DNA from: Panulirus ornatus | Taxonomy: Eukaryota; Arthropoda; Malacostraca; Decapoda; Palinuridae | Reading direction: 5' to 3' | Length of the DNA: 64,000 nucleotides | NCBI RefSeq assembly: GCF_036320965.1 | Contig: NC_092231.1 | Location: 27,393,894 to 27,457,893, forward strand | Shown: positions 44,585 to 59,194 of the stretch, piece by piece | Layout: every line of letters starts with the position of its first letter | Position numbering within the stretch: position 1 is the stretch's first letter | The notes under the pieces: generated by a model | The model's input: only the letters and a program-made list of their open reading frames with translations | What the model was told of the DNA's origin: nothing | The model's database searches: none | Program-made: the position numbers and the translations under genes

Positions 44585-46418
44585 TACTTTGTCGCTGTTT
44601 CCCGCGTTTGCGAGGTAGCGCAAGGAAACAGACGAAAGAAATGGCCCAACCCCCCCCCCATACACATGTACATACACACGTCCACACACGCAAATATACA
44701 TACCTACACAGCTTTCCATGGTTTACCCCAGACGCTTCACATGCCTTGATTCAATCCACTGACAGCACGTCAACCCCTGTATACCACATCGCTCCAATTC
44801 ACTCTATTCCTTGCCCTCCTTTCACCCTCCTGCATGTTCAGGCCCCGATCACACAAAATCTTTTTCACTCCATCTTTCCACCTCCAATTTGGTCTCCCTC
44901 TTCTACTCGTTCCCTCCACCTCCGACACATATATCCTCTTGGTCAATCTTTCCTCACTCATTCTCTCCATGTGCCCAAACCATTTCAAAACACCCTCTTC
45001 TGCTCTCTCAACCACGCTCTTTTTATTTCCACACATCTCTCTTACCCTTACGTTACTTACTCGATCAAACCACCTCACACCACACATTTTCCTCAAACAT
45101 CTCATTTCCAGCACATCCATCCTCCTGCGCACATCTCTATCCATAGCCCACGCCTCGCAACCATACAACATTGTTGGAACCACTATTCCTTCAAACATAC
45201 CCATTTTTGCTTTCCGAGATAATGTTCTCGACTTCCACACATTTTTCAAGGCTCCCAAAATTTTCGCCCCCTCCCCCACCCTATGATCCACTTCCGCTTC
45301 CATGGTTCCATCCGCTGACAGATCCACTCCCAGATATCTAAAACACTTCACTTCCTCCAGTTTTTCTCCATTCAAACTCACCTCCCAATTGACTTGACCC
45401 TCACCCCTACTGTACCTAATAACCTTGCTCTTATTCACATTTACTCTTAACTTTCTTCTTCCACACACTTTACCAAACTCAGTCACCAGCTTCTGCAGTT
45501 TCTCACATGAATCAGCCACCAGCGCTGTATCATCAGCGAACAACAACTGACTCACTTCCCAAGCTCTCTCATCCCCAACAGACTTCATACTTGCCCCTCT
45601 TTCCAGGACTCTTGCATTTACCTCCCTAACAACCCCATCCATAAACAAATTAAACAACCATGGAGACATCACACACCCCTGCCGCAAACCTACATTCACT
45701 GAGAACCAATCACTTTCCTCTCTTCCTACACGTACACATGCCTTACATCCTCGATAAAAACTTTTCACTGCTTCTAACAACTTTCCTCCCACACCATATA
45801 TTCTTAATACCTTCCACAGAGCATCTCTATCAACTCTATCATATGCCTTCTCCAGATCCATAAATGCTACATACAAATCCATTTGCTTTTCTAAGTATTT
45901 CTCACATACATTCTTCAAAGCAAACACCTGATCCACACATCCTCTACCACTTCTGAAACCGCACTGCTCTTCCCCAATCTGATGCTCTGTACATGCCTTC
46001 ACCCTCTCAATCAATACCCTCCCATATAATTTACCAGGAATACTCAACAAACTTATACCTCTGTAATTTGAGCACTCACTCTTATCCCCTTTGCCTTTGT
46101 ACAATGGCACTATGCACGCATTCCGCCAATCCTCAGGCACCTCACCATGAGTCATACATACATTAAATAACCTTACCAACCAGTCAACAATACAGTCACC
46201 CCCTTTTTTAATAAATTCCACTGCAATACCATCCAAACCTGCTGCCTTGCCGGCTTTCATCTTCCGCAAAGCTTTTACTACCTCTTCTCTGTTTACCAAA
46301 TCATTTTCCCTAACCCTCTCACTTTGCACACCACCTCGACCAAAACACCCTATATCTGCCACTCTGTCATCAGACACATTCAACAAACCTTCAAAATACT
46401 CATTCCATCTCCTTCTCA

Positions 46419-46423
<5 letters not shown>
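44567..46423 (-). mobile_element. LINE-A1 copy, longest intact RT
   Basis: Poly(T), short 3' UTR 44585-44769, and one unbroken 549-codon frame to 46419, truncated at (TA)n. There is no frameshift or nonsense change, so it is one of the youngest copies. It lacks the endonuclease and 5' UTR. Confidence 0.95.
44770..46419 (-). CDS. LINE-A1 reverse transcriptase, 5'-truncated but open
   Basis: 549 codons; the longest clean LINE-A frame. RT N-terminal block KAGKAAGLDGIAVEFIKKGG (55-74), PLYKGKGDKS (105-114), SIPGKLYGR (126-134), QCGFRSGRGCVDQVF (152-166), motif A AFMDLEKAYDRV (185-196), motif B GLRQGCVMSPWLFNLFMDG (244-262), motif C LLFADDTALVADS (292-304) and the C-terminal tail GRPNWRWKDGVKK (508-520). 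Between 370 and 500 lies a Lys/Arg-rich connector with CGVRWFDRVSN. The three catalytic Asp are present. As the endonuclease is missing and no promoter is visible, expression as a working element is unlikely. Confidence 0.85.

Positions 46424-46482
<59 letters not shown>
46424..46482. repeat. (TA)n tract
   Basis: TA tract followed by TTTATTATTTATTTATTTAT, which is the tail of the next inverted LINE-A1. Confidence 0.95.
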
Positions 46483-46486
<4 letters not shown>

Positions 46487-47368
46487 TATTTATTTATTTA
46501 TTATACTTTGTCGCTGTCTCCCGCGTTTGCGAGGTAGCGCAAGGAAACAGACGAAAGAAATGGCCCAACCCCCCCCATACACATGTATATACATACTTCC
46601 ACACACGCAAATATACATACCTACACAGCTTTCCATGGTTTACCCCAGACGCTTCACATGCCTTGAATCAATCCACTGACAGCACATCAACCCCGGTATA
46701 CCACATTGCTCCAATTCACTCTATTCCTTGCCCTCCTTTCACCCTCCTGCATGTTCAGGCCCCGATCACACAAAATCTTTTTCACTTCATCTTTCCACCT
46801 CCAATTTGGTCTCCCTCTTCTCCTCGTTCCCTCCACCTCCGACACATATATCCTCTTGGTCAATCTTTCCTCACTCATTCTCTCCATGTGCCCAAACCAC
46901 TTCAAAACACCCTCTTCTGCTCTCTCAACCACGCTCTTTTTATTTCCACACATCTCTCTTACCCTTACGTTACTCACTCGATCAAACCACCTCACACCAC
47001 ACATTGTCCTCAAACATCTCATTTCCAGCACATCCATCCTCCTGCACACAACTCTATCCATAGCCCACGCCTCGCAACCATACAACATTGTTGGAACCAC
47101 TATTCCTTCAAACATACCCATTTTTGCTTTCCGAGATAATGCTCTCGACTTCCACACATTCTTCAAGGCCCCCAGAATTTTCGCCCCCTCCCCCACCCTA
47201 TGATCCACTTCCGCTTCCATGGTTCCATCCGCTGCCAGATCCACTCCCAGATATCTAAAACACTTCACTTCCTCCAGTTTTTCTCCATTCAAACTCACCT
47301 CCCAATTGACTTGACCCTCAACCCTACTGTACCTAATAACCTTGCTCTTATTCACATTTACTCTTAAA
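46483..47368 (-). mobile_element. LINE-A1 copy, C-terminal part
   Basis: Inverted; its 3' end is (TTTA)n rather than pure T. Short 3' UTR and a 222-codon frame 46687-47355 from MNKSKVIRYSRVEGQVNWEV to the end. It is truncated after motif C. Confidence 0.9.
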
Positions 47369-47479
47369 TTTGGTTGGAAAGTTATGGAATCATTACTTGA
47401 AAATTAAAATTTTATGGGTGGCCCTAATATCTGCTTAATATACTTTTGCTGTCAAAATGAAGCCATTTTTTACCCAGAC

Positions 47480-48135
47480 CTTTTTTTCATGCTTCCCATT
47501 TCTTGTGTTAGCAAGGCAGCAACAAAAACAGACAAGAAATAGCCTCATTCACTCATATACAATCTCTAGCTGTCATGTAATGCACTGAAACTACAGTCTC
47601 CTATCCACTACCAGAGCCCAGCCACTTCCTATACCCTGGTTCAGTTCACTGACAGCACATTGCCCCCTGTAAACCCTATCACTCCAATGTACTGTATCCC
47701 AGGCAAGCCTGCATGTCCATGCCCTGAGCACTCAAATCTATACAACACCTTCAGGACTACTAAACCTTCAAACACATTCATTTTTGCCCTTCCAGATAGT
47801 AACCTCTCTTTCTATGCATTTCTGCATGCTCCTAGACTTTCGCTCCCTCCCCATCCTATGACTCGCTTCATCTCCCACGGCTCCATTAGTTGCCATGTCT
47901 ACACCCAAGTATCTAAAACAATTCACTTCCTCAAAGTTTTCTCCATTCAACTCGCATCCTAACTGTTTCCACTGCTCTTGTTAACATTTACTGTCGACTT
48001 TATCCTTTCACATACTCTCCCAAACTCACAGTCAACTTCCTCCATTCACACACACTTCTAAACTCGAATCTGCCACCTGTACCACGTCATCAGCATACAA
48101 CAAATGAATGACCTCCCAAGCTCCCCCATCCCAGC
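47480..48135 (-). mobile_element. LINE-B, diverged relative of LINE-A
   Basis: 3' UTR-like start CATTTCTTGTGTTAGCAAGG, CAATCTCTAGCTGTCATGTA, then coding debris (NGENFEEVNCFRYLGVDMAT, minus strand) that aligns in order with LINE-A but with only moderate similarity. It ends near the motif C region (HLLYADDVVQVADS-like text in a broken frame). A separate, older family. Confidence 0.65.
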
Positions 48136-48908
48136 TTTCAGGATTTAAACTTTGTGATGATGATTATGTGGTGTTTCTGAAACAGTAGAGGACATTGATG
48201 TGCCCATCGTATTTATACTGTTAGAAGGGTGATTTGTAGTGTTTTGAAACGAATTTTTCTTGGATAGGGATATGGGGAGAGATGGCATTTTAGCACTATT
48301 GAATTCAGCAAGGTTACTGCCCTCCCAGTCCAAGATGCTACAGAAGCTCAAATTGAGAAAGAAAATATGTATAATCTGAAGGAGTATTAAGGGAAGGAGG
48401 GTAGAAAAGTCAGTTGAGATATGTAAAGTGGAATTATCAGCATACATATGAATAGGTTTAGAAGTTGAGAAGAGATCATTTATTGAGGAGAAAGAGAGTA
48501 GGTGATGGGACAGAAACACTGCTACTGATAGGACAAGAGGGCAAAATCTCTCCAACAACTACTGCAATGGATTGACCAGAGAGGAACAGTTGCATTAGAG
48601 AATGGAGAGAAGTAATGAAAGCAAATTAGAGAAGTTTAGAAAACAAGGACTTCTGTTACACCCTCTCAAAAGCTTTGAAGATGTCGGAGGCTATGACAAA
48701 AGTTTCATGAAAATCATCGAAAAAGTTGGAGCATGAGTCACTTGGGAAAGGAGATCACTAGTAGACCTACCACTCCAAAACCCCACTGATGATCTGAAAG
48801 ATGGAAAAGGATTCTTAAGTATTTGAGAAAGTAAGAATTTAGGCGAGTTTCAAAGGCTTAAGAGATAGCAGAAGTTAGAGCAATGGGGTGATAATTGGAT
48901 GGGCTAGA
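48136..48908 (-). pseudogene. CR1/Jockey-like RT remnant
   Basis: The high-coordinate part reads ITALTSAISKAFETRLNSYF and LSDHQWGFG on the minus strand. The frame 48145-48558 reads INDLFSTSKPIHMYADNSTL, LAEFNSAKMPSLPISLSKKN and MGTSMSS. This is the RT pattern of CR1/Jockey-like LINEs (YADD region, then NxxKT-like, then LGxxLS). The catalytic box is YADN. It is not related to LINE-A in detail. Frameshifts join the pieces. Confidence 0.7.
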
Positions 48909-49182
48909 GTAATAGCCTTTATGGATCTGTTGAAATCATAGGATAGGTTCAATGGAAATGTTTTGTGGAAGGTGTTGCAAATATATGTTGTGGAAGGAAA
49001 GCTGTTAGAAGCACTGCGGAGCATCTGTCAAGAAGGTAAGGCATGACTGTGAGCAGGTGAGAGGAGGGTAAATGGTTCTAGATGATGCATCTTCGGCATA
49101 GGTGTGCAATGTCACCATTGTTTGATTTGTCTTTTGGTGAGGAAGGTCAGTGCAAGGGTCTTTGTAAAAGGGCAGGGATGCA

Positions 49183-49183
<1 letters not shown>
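48909..49183 (+). mobile_element. LINE-B-like RT fragment
   Basis: Plus strand: AFMDLLKS-like motif A text near 48918, GKLLEALRSICQEGKA near 48999, and a CNVTIV-like motif B ([16 protein letters not shown] in broken frame). It is truncated by the (TA)n tract at 49184. Confidence 0.55.
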
Positions 49184-52500
<3,317 letters not shown>

Positions 52501-52522
52501 ATATATATATATATTATATATA

Positions 52523-52757
52523 TTTCTTTTAAACTATTCGCCATCTCCCGCGCTAGCGAGGTAGCGTTACGAACAGAGGACTGGGCCTTTGAGGGAATAT
52601 CCTCACCTGGCCCTCTTCTCTGTTCCTTCTTTTGGAAAATTAAAAAAAAAAACGAGAGGGGAGGATTTCCAGCCCCCCACTCCCTTCCCTTTTAGTCGCC
52701 TTCTACGACACGCAGGGAATACGTGGGAAGTATTCTTTCTCCCCTATCCCCAAGGAA
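52523..52757 (-). mobile_element. S1 element, complete
   Basis: TTTCTTTTAAACTATTCGCC, terminal box in reverse (TCCCGCGCTAGCGAGGTAGC), to CCCCTATCCCCAAGGAAT. It sits directly behind the A/TA end of the LINE-A1. Confidence 0.9.
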
Positions 52758-52778
52758 TGTATATATATTTTTTTTTTT

Positions 52779-53362
52779 TCAGCACATAAATCTACAAGCT
52801 CTTCACCATTTCCATTTACAACACTGAACACCCCATGTATACCAATTATTCCCTCAACTGCCACATTACTCACCTTTGCATTCAAACCACCCATCACTAT
52901 AACCCGGTCTCGTGCATCAAAACCACTAACACACTCATTCAGCTGCTCCCAGAAAACTTGCCTCTCATGATCTTTCTTCTCATGCCCAGGTGCATATGCA
53001 CCAATAATCACCCATCTCTCTCAATCAACTTTCAGTTTTACCCATATCAATCGAGAATTTACTTTCTTACATTCTATCACATACTCCCACAACTCCTGTT
53101 TCAGGAGTACTGCTACTCCTTCCCTTGCTCTTGTCCTCTCACTAACCCTTACTTTACTCCCAAGACATTCCCAAACCACTCTTCCCCTTTACCCTTAACC
53201 TTCGTTTCACTCAGAGCCAAAACATCCAGGTTCCTTTCCTCAAACATACTACCTATCTCTACTTTTTTCACCTCTTGGTTACATCCACACACATTTAGAC
53301 ACCCCAGTCTGAGCCTTCGAGGAGGATGAGCACTTCCCGCGTGACTCCTTCTTCTGTTTCCC
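52779..53362 (-). mobile_element. LINE-A 5' region, duplicated fragment 1
   Basis: Endonuclease only: DLCAEK back to the ORF start (GNRRRSHAGSAHPPRRLRLG). It joins a poly(T) at its 3' side and has no RT or 3' UTR. The frame 52703-53011 includes MGGLNAKVSN, in which the GDxN Asp is Gly. It matches 53463-54046 at an offset of 684. Confidence 0.85.
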
Positions 53363-54178
53363 GTAATCCAATAATGCTCTCTGGCCATCTCTCCTACTTA
53401 CATACGTATACTTATGTATATCTCGCTTTTTAAACCAGGTATTCCCAATCACCAGTCCTTTTTCAGCACATAAATCTACAAGCTCTTCACCATTTCCATT
53501 TACAACACTGAACACCCCATGTATACCAATTATTCCCTCAACTGCCACATTACTCACCTTTGCATTCAAACCACCCATCACTATAACCCGGTCTCGTGCA
53601 TCAAAACCACTAACACACTCATTCAGCTGCTCCCAGAACACTTGCCTCTCATGATCTTTCTTCTCATGCCCAGGTGCATATGCACCAATAATCACCCATC
53701 TCTCTCCATCAACTTTCAGTTTTACCCATATTAAGAGAGAATTTACTTTCTTACATTCTATCACATACTCCCACAACTCCTGTTTCAGGAGTACTGCTAC
53801 TCCTTCCCTTGCTCTTGTCCTCTCACTAACCCCTGACTTTACTCCCAAGGCATTCCCAAACCATCTTCCCCTTTACCCTTGAGCTTCGTTTCACTCAGAG
53901 CCAAAACATCCAGGTTCCTTTCCTCAAACATACTACCTATCTCTCCTCTTTTCACCTCTTGGTTACATCCACACACATTTAGACACCCCAGTCTGAGCCT
54001 TCGAGGAGGATGAGCACTCCCCGCGTGACTCCTTCTTCTGTTTCCCATTTTAGAAAGTTAAAAAATACAAGGAGGGGAGGATTTCTGCCCCCCCCCGCTC
54101 CCGTCCCCTCTAGTCGCCTTCTACGACACGCAAGGAATGCGTGGGAAGTATTCTTTCACCCCTATCCCCAGGGATAAT
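53363..54178 (-). mobile_element. LINE-A 5' region, duplicated fragment 2
   Basis: It reads from YVSRRDGQRALLDY back through the endonuclease (frame 53279-53848, 189 codons) to the ORF start (frame 53839-54048) and the 5' UTR, reaching the true 5' end CCCCTATCCCCAGGGAT. A one-base loss near 53865 splits the frames. It gives the N-terminus: MGNRRRSHAGSAHPPRRLRL, then GCLNVCGCNQEVKRGEIGSM. It shares MGGLNAKVSN with fragment 1. Confidence 0.9.
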
Positions 54179-54622
54179 ATACATATATATACATATACAT
54201 ATACACACACACAGACACGCACATATACACACACACACACATATACATATATATACATATGAAAAAAGTAAGAAATAATTTAGAAAACTGAAACTTCCAG
54301 CCTGAAATGAAATGAGAAAATGAATGTCACATAATGGTTCAACCTCTGGCTATGGAAAAGGGAAATGTATAATTTATTTACATAAACGTCAATAGTAGTT
54401 CTCATTAATTTAACCACTGTATCAATAAGCTTCAATGTCTAAGCTACATTTTTTTTTTTTCCCAATTTCACTATTTTCTTGTTAAAGCACCATGTATGAA
54501 AACTATCACTCCAGTAACACAACTATAAAAATTTACTTCCCCTTTAAAAAAGTTCTGGGGAAGTCTGTCTCGATACACTGCGGGACACTCTACCACCTGG
54601 CGAGGTTTGTGTTGCAATGGGA

Positions 54623-54630
<8 letters not shown>
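54179..54630. other. AT and AC repeats, then unique sequence
   Basis: 54179-54258 is mixed TATACA and ACACAC. 54259-54630 is AT-rich unique sequence with a short poly(T) near 54450 and nothing recognised. Confidence 0.5.

Positions 54631-54684
<54 letters not shown>
54631..54684. repeat. (TA)n tract
   Basis: Pure TA directly joined to the truncated 5' end of a LINE-A1. Confidence 0.95.
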
Positions 54685-54689
<5 letters not shown>

Positions 54690-55386
54690 GGGGGAGGGGG
54701 CGAAAATTTTGGGAGCCTTGAAAAATGTGTGGAAGTCGAGAACATTATCTCGGAAAGCAAAAATGGGTATGTTTGAAGGAATAGTGGTACCAACAATGTT
54801 GTATGGTTGCGAGGCGTGGGCTATGGATAGAGATGTGCGCAGGAGGATGGATGTGCTGGAAATGAGATGTTTGAGGAAAATGTGTGGTGTGAGGTGGTTT
54901 GATCGAGTAAGTAACGTAAGGGTAAGAGAGATGTGTGGAAATAAAAAGAGCGTGGTTGAGAGAGCAGAAGAGGGTGTTTTGAAATGGTTTGGGCACATGG
55001 AGAGAATGAGTGAGGAAAGATTGACCAAGAGGATATATGTGTCGGAGGTGGAGGGAACGAGGAGAAGAGGGAGACCAAATTGGAGGTGGAAAGATGGAGT
55101 GAAAAAGATTTTGTGTGATCGGGGCCTGAACATGCAGGAGGGTGAAAGGAGGGCAAGGAATAGAGTGAATTGGAGCGATGTGGTATACAGGGGTTGACGT
55201 GCTGTCAGTGGATTGAATCAAGGCATGTGAAGCGTCTGGGGTAAACCATGGAAAGCTGTGTAGGTATGTATATTTGCGTGTGTGGACGTGTGTATGTACA
55301 TGTGTATGGGGGGGGGGGTTGGGCCATTTCTTTCGTCTGTTTCCTTGCGCTACCTCGCAAACACGGGAGACAGCGACAAAGTATAA

Positions 55387-55403
<17 letters not shown>
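54685..55403 (+). mobile_element. LINE-A1 copy, C-terminal part
   Basis: It starts at RVGEGAKILGALKNVWKSRT and ends at the stop near 55197, with GRPNWRWKDGVKK intact. Short 3' UTR with poly(G) in the TGGGTTGGGCC region, then A-run and TA. It shares the rare changes RDVRRRMD and LRKMCGV with the copy at 44567, pointing to a common source. Confidence 0.9.

Positions 55404-55432
<29 letters not shown>
55404..55432. repeat. (TA)n tract
   Basis: Short TA tract following the A-run of one LINE-A1 and leading into the next, head to tail. Confidence 0.9.
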
Positions 55433-55436
<4 letters not shown>

Positions 55437-55437
<1 letters not shown>

Positions 55438-56516
55438 ATTTGTTTATGGATGGGGTTGTTAGGGAGGTAAATGCAAGAGTTTTGGAAAGAGGGGCAAGTA
55501 TGAAGTCTGTTGGGGATGAGAGAGCTTGGGAAGTGAGTCAGTTGTTGTTCGCTGATGATACAGCGCTGGTGGCTGATTCATGTGAGAAACTGCAGAAGCT
55601 GGTGACTGAGTTTGGTAAAGTGTGTGGAAGAAGAAAGTTAAGAGTAAATGTGAATAAGTGCAAGGTTATTAGGTACAGTAGGGTTGAGGGTCAAGTCAAT
55701 TGGGAGGTGAGTTTGAATGGAGAAAAACTGGAGGAAGTGAAGTGTTTTAGATATCTGGGAGTGGATCTGGCAGCGGATGGAACCATGGAAGCGGAAGTGG
55801 ATCATAGGGTGGGGGAGGGGGCGAAAATTCTGGGGGCCTTGAAGAATGTGTGGAAGTCGAGAACATTATCTCGGAAAGCAAAAATGGGTATGTTTGAAGG
55901 AATAGTGGTTCCAACAATGTTGTATGGTTGCGAGGCGTGGGCTATGGATAGAGTTGTGCGCAGGAGGATGGATGTGCTGGAAATGAGATGTTTGAGGACA
56001 ATGTGTGGTGTGAGGTGGTTTGATCGAGTGAGTAACGTAAGGGTAAGAGAGATGTGTGGAAATAAAAAGAGCGTGGTTGAGAGAGCAGAAGAGGGTGTTT
56101 TGAAGTGGTTTGGGCACATGGAGAGAATGAGTGAGGAAAGATTGACCAAGAGGATATATGTGTCGGAGGTGGAGGGAACGAGGAGAAGAGGGAGACCAAA
56201 TTGGAGGTGGAAAGATGGAGTGAAAAAGATTTTGTGTGATCGGGGCCTGAACATGCAGGAGGGTGAAAGGAGGGCAAGGAATAGAGTGAATTGGAGCGAT
56301 GTGGTATACCGGGGTTGACGTGCTGTCAGTGGATTGAATCAAGGCATGTGAAGCGTCTGGGGTAAACCATGGAAAGCTGTGTAGGTATGTATATTTGCGT
56401 GTGTGGACGTATGTATATACATGTGTATGGGGGGGGGTTGGGCCATTTCTTTCGTCTGTTTCCTTGCGCTACCTCGCAAACGCGGGAGACAGCGACAAAG
56501 TATAAAAAAAAAAAAA
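55437..56516 (+). mobile_element. LINE-A1 copy, 5'-truncated in RT
   Basis: From LFMDGVVREVNARVLERGAS through FADDTALVADS to the stop at 56318, one open frame. It has NVNKCKVIRYS, a Ser to Cys change shared with the copy at 62765. Short 3' UTR and A tail. Confidence 0.9.
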
Positions 56517-56520
56517 TATA

Positions 56521-56766
56521 TCTTTTTCTTTCTTTTAAACTATCCGCCATTTCCCGCATTAGCGAGGTAGCGTTAAGAACAGAGGACTGGGCCTTTGTGG
56601 AATATCCTCACCTGGCCCCCCTCTGTTCCTTCTTTTGGAAAATTAAAAAAAGAAAAAAAAAAAGAGAGGGGAGGATTTCCAGCCTCCTGCTCCCTCCCCT
56701 TTTAGTCGCCTTCTACGACACGCAGGGAATACGTGGGAAGTATTCTTCATCCCCTATCCCCAGGGA
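56521..56766 (-). mobile_element. S1 element, complete
   Basis: TTTCTTTTAAACTATCCGCC to CCCCTATCCCCAGGGAT, followed by (TA)n. Confidence 0.9.
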
Positions 56767-56792
56767 TAATATATATATATATATATATATAT

Positions 56793-57160
56793 TGGAAAGG
56801 ATCACAGTTTTGCGCGTGATCAAGATATTCCTATGAGTCCACGAGGAAAATGAAACACGAAAAGTTCCCAAGTGCACTTTTGTGTAATAATCACATCATC
56901 AGGAGAGACACAAGAGAGGAATATAACAGTCAGTTGATATACATCGAAGAGACGAAGCTAGGATGCCATTTGGTAAACATGTGATTGTCCAAAAATACAA
57001 ATGTTTACCAAATGGCGTCCTAGCTTCGTCTCTTCGATGCATATCAACTGACTGTTATATTCCTTTCTTGTGTCTCCCCTGATGATGTGATTATTACACG
57101 AAAGTGCACTTGGGAACTTTTCGTGTTTCATTTTCCTCGTGGACTCATAGGAATATATAT
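56793..57160. mobile_element. PLE terminal segment as a 156-bp-arm hairpin
   Basis: The arms 56825-56980 and 57001-57156 are near-perfect inverted repeats around a 20-base centre. The left edge TTGGAAAGGATCACA matches the end of the PLE at 58807. The arms share CCTATGAGTCCAC, AAGTGCACTT and AATAATCACATCAT with that PLE. Both sides are (TA)n or S1. No coding capacity. Probably an inverted pair of PLE 5' regions. Confidence 0.75.
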
Positions 57161-57162
57161 AT

Positions 57163-57376
57163 TCTTTTCTTTCTTTTAAACTATTCGCCATTTCCCGCGT
57201 TAGCGAGGTAGCATTAAGAACAGAGGACTGGGCCTTTGAGGGAATACCCTCACCTGGCCCCCTTCTCTGTTCCGTCTTTTGGAAAATTAAAAAAAAAACG
57301 AGAGGGGAGGATTTCCAGCCACCCGCTCCCACCCCTTTTAGTCGCCTTCTACGACACGTAGGGAATACGTGGGAAG

Positions 57377-57379
<3 letters not shown>
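57163..57379 (-). mobile_element. S1 element, slightly 5'-truncated
   Basis: TTCTTTCTTTTAAACTATTC to GTGGGAAGTATT, then TA, missing the last 25 or so head bases. Confidence 0.9.

Positions 57380-57447
<68 letters not shown>
57380..57447. repeat. (TA)n tract
   Basis: Pure TA between two S1 copies of the same orientation. Confidence 0.95.
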
Positions 57448-57450
<3 letters not shown>

Positions 57451-57678
57451 TTTCATACACATTTGCCATTTCCCGTGTTAGTGAGTTTGCATTAAGATCA
57501 GAGGCCAGAGCCTAAGAGGGAAAATCGTCAACTGGCCCCCCTCTCCGCTCCTTCCCTTGGAAAAGTAGAAACTGGAAGGGAGGACTTCCAGCCCCCCGCT
57601 CCCCCCCCCCCCTAGTCCCCTTCCATGACACGCATGGACTACGTGGGAGGTATTCTTTCTCCCCTATCCCCAGGGATA
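57448..57678 (-). mobile_element. S1 element, diverged
   Basis: ATTTGCCATTTCCCGTGTTA, GTGAGTTTGCATTAAGATCA, to CCCCTATCCCCAGGGAT. Many substitutions throughout show an older insertion, while the head is well kept. Confidence 0.85.
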
Positions 57679-57696
57679 ATATATATATATATATAT

Positions 57697-58437
57697 GCAG
57701 TGGAATTTATGAAAAAAAAAAGAAGGGGGTGACTGTGTTGTTGATTGGCTGGTAAGGATATTCAATGTATGTATGGACCATGGTGAAGTGCCTGAGGATT
57801 GGCGGAATGCATGCATAGTGCCATAGTACGAAGGCAAAGGGGACACAGGTGAGTGCTCAAACTACAGAGGCACAAGTTTGTTTAGCACTCCTGGCAAACT
57901 ACATGGGAGGGCACCGATTGAGAGGGCGAAGGCATGTACAGAGCATCAGACTGGGGAAGAACAGCGTGGCCTCAGAAGTGGCAGAGCATGCGTGGACCTG
58001 ATGCCTGCTTTGAGGAATGTGTATGAGAAACACTTACAAAATCAGATGGATCTGTATGTAGCACCTATGGATCCGGAGAAGGGATATGACAGGGTTGAAA
58101 GAGATGCTCTGTGGAAGGTCTTACATGGTGTGGGAGGCAAATCGCTAGAAGCAGCGAAAAGCTTTTACCAAAGATACAAGGCATGTGTATGAGTAGGAAG
58201 AGAGGAGAGTGACTGGTTCCCACTGGATGCCAGTCTGCGGCAGGGGTGCGTGATGTCCCCATGGTTGTTGAATTTGTTAATGGGTTGGGTGGTTAGGGAG
58301 GCAAATGCAAAAGCTTTGGAGAGAGGGGCAAGCATGCAGTCTGTTGTGGATGAGAGGGCTTGGGAAGTGAGTCAATCGTTCGCCGATGATGCAGCTCTAG
58401 TGGCTGATTCGAGTTAGAAACTGCAGAAGTCGGTATA
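57697..58437 (+). mobile_element. Old LINE-A RT fragment
   Basis: RT from AVEFMKKK to about LQKS. The frame 57878-58192 reads EEQRGLRSGRACVDLMPALR and MDLYVAPMDPEKGYDRVERD: Phe to Pro near motif A suggests relaxed selection. QSFADDAALVADS is kept near 58378. GC-shifted substitutions (TAT to CAC, T to C) are frequent. Confidence 0.8.
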
Positions 58438-58448
58438 CATATATATAT

Positions 58449-58546
58449 ACCATATGGACGTATGTATATACATGTGTATGGGGGTGGGTTGGCCCATTTC
58501 TTTCGTCTGTTTCCTTGCGCTACCTAGCAAACGCGGGAGACAGCGG

Positions 58547-58552
<6 letters not shown>
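58449..58552 (+). mobile_element. LINE-A 3' end fragment
   Basis: GGACGTATGTATATACATGT to GCGCTACCTAGCAAACGCGG and AAAAAAAAA. It is the terminal 3' UTR only, separated from the RT above by a few TATA bases, so the C-terminal coding part was lost or this is another insertion. Confidence 0.8.

Positions 58553-58555
<3 letters not shown>

Positions 58556-58622
<67 letters not shown>
58556..58622. repeat. (TA)n tract
   Basis: Pure TA between a LINE-A 3' end and a truncated S1. Confidence 0.95.
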
Positions 58623-58627
<5 letters not shown>

Positions 58628-58754
58628 TTCTTTTTTTTCAATTTTCCAAAAGAAGGAACAGAGAAGGGGGCCAGGTGAGGATATTCCCCAAAGGCCCAGT
58701 CCTCTGTTCTTAATGCTACCTCGCTAATGCGGGAAATGGCGAATAGTTTGAAAA

Positions 58755-58763
<9 letters not shown>
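58623..58763 (+). mobile_element. S1 element, 3' half
   Basis: T-run, CAATTTTCCAAAAGAAGGAA to TGCTACCTCGCTAATGCGGG and GAATAGTTTGAAAAAAA. 5'-truncated at the internal T-run. Confidence 0.85.

Positions 58764-58806
<43 letters not shown>
58764..58806. repeat. (TA)n tract
   Basis: TA tract adjoining the end of the PLE. Confidence 0.95.
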
Positions 58807-58811
<5 letters not shown>

Positions 58812-59194
58812 AGGATCACAAGAGAAGATTCAATGATATCTCTCGTGGTAATAGAGTTAGAGTTAATAACTGAGATGGCATTATTCCAGTCCATACAATG
58901 ATCATAGTTTTTAACATGATTAAACAAGGCATTTGATACTTGTCCAGTTCTTATACTATATTCATGTTGCATAAATCTAACAGAAAGATCCTTACCAGTC
59001 TGCGCAACATAAAATTTATCACAATTTCCACATGGCACTTTATAGATACATCCAAGACAATGTTCTGGTGAATTCCTGATTAAGATATTCTTTATAGTAT
59101 TATTGTTACTTTCTCTTCCCCCTAATGATGTGATTATTACATGAAAGTGCACTTGGGAAATTATCGTGATTCATTTTCTCAGTGGACTCATAGG

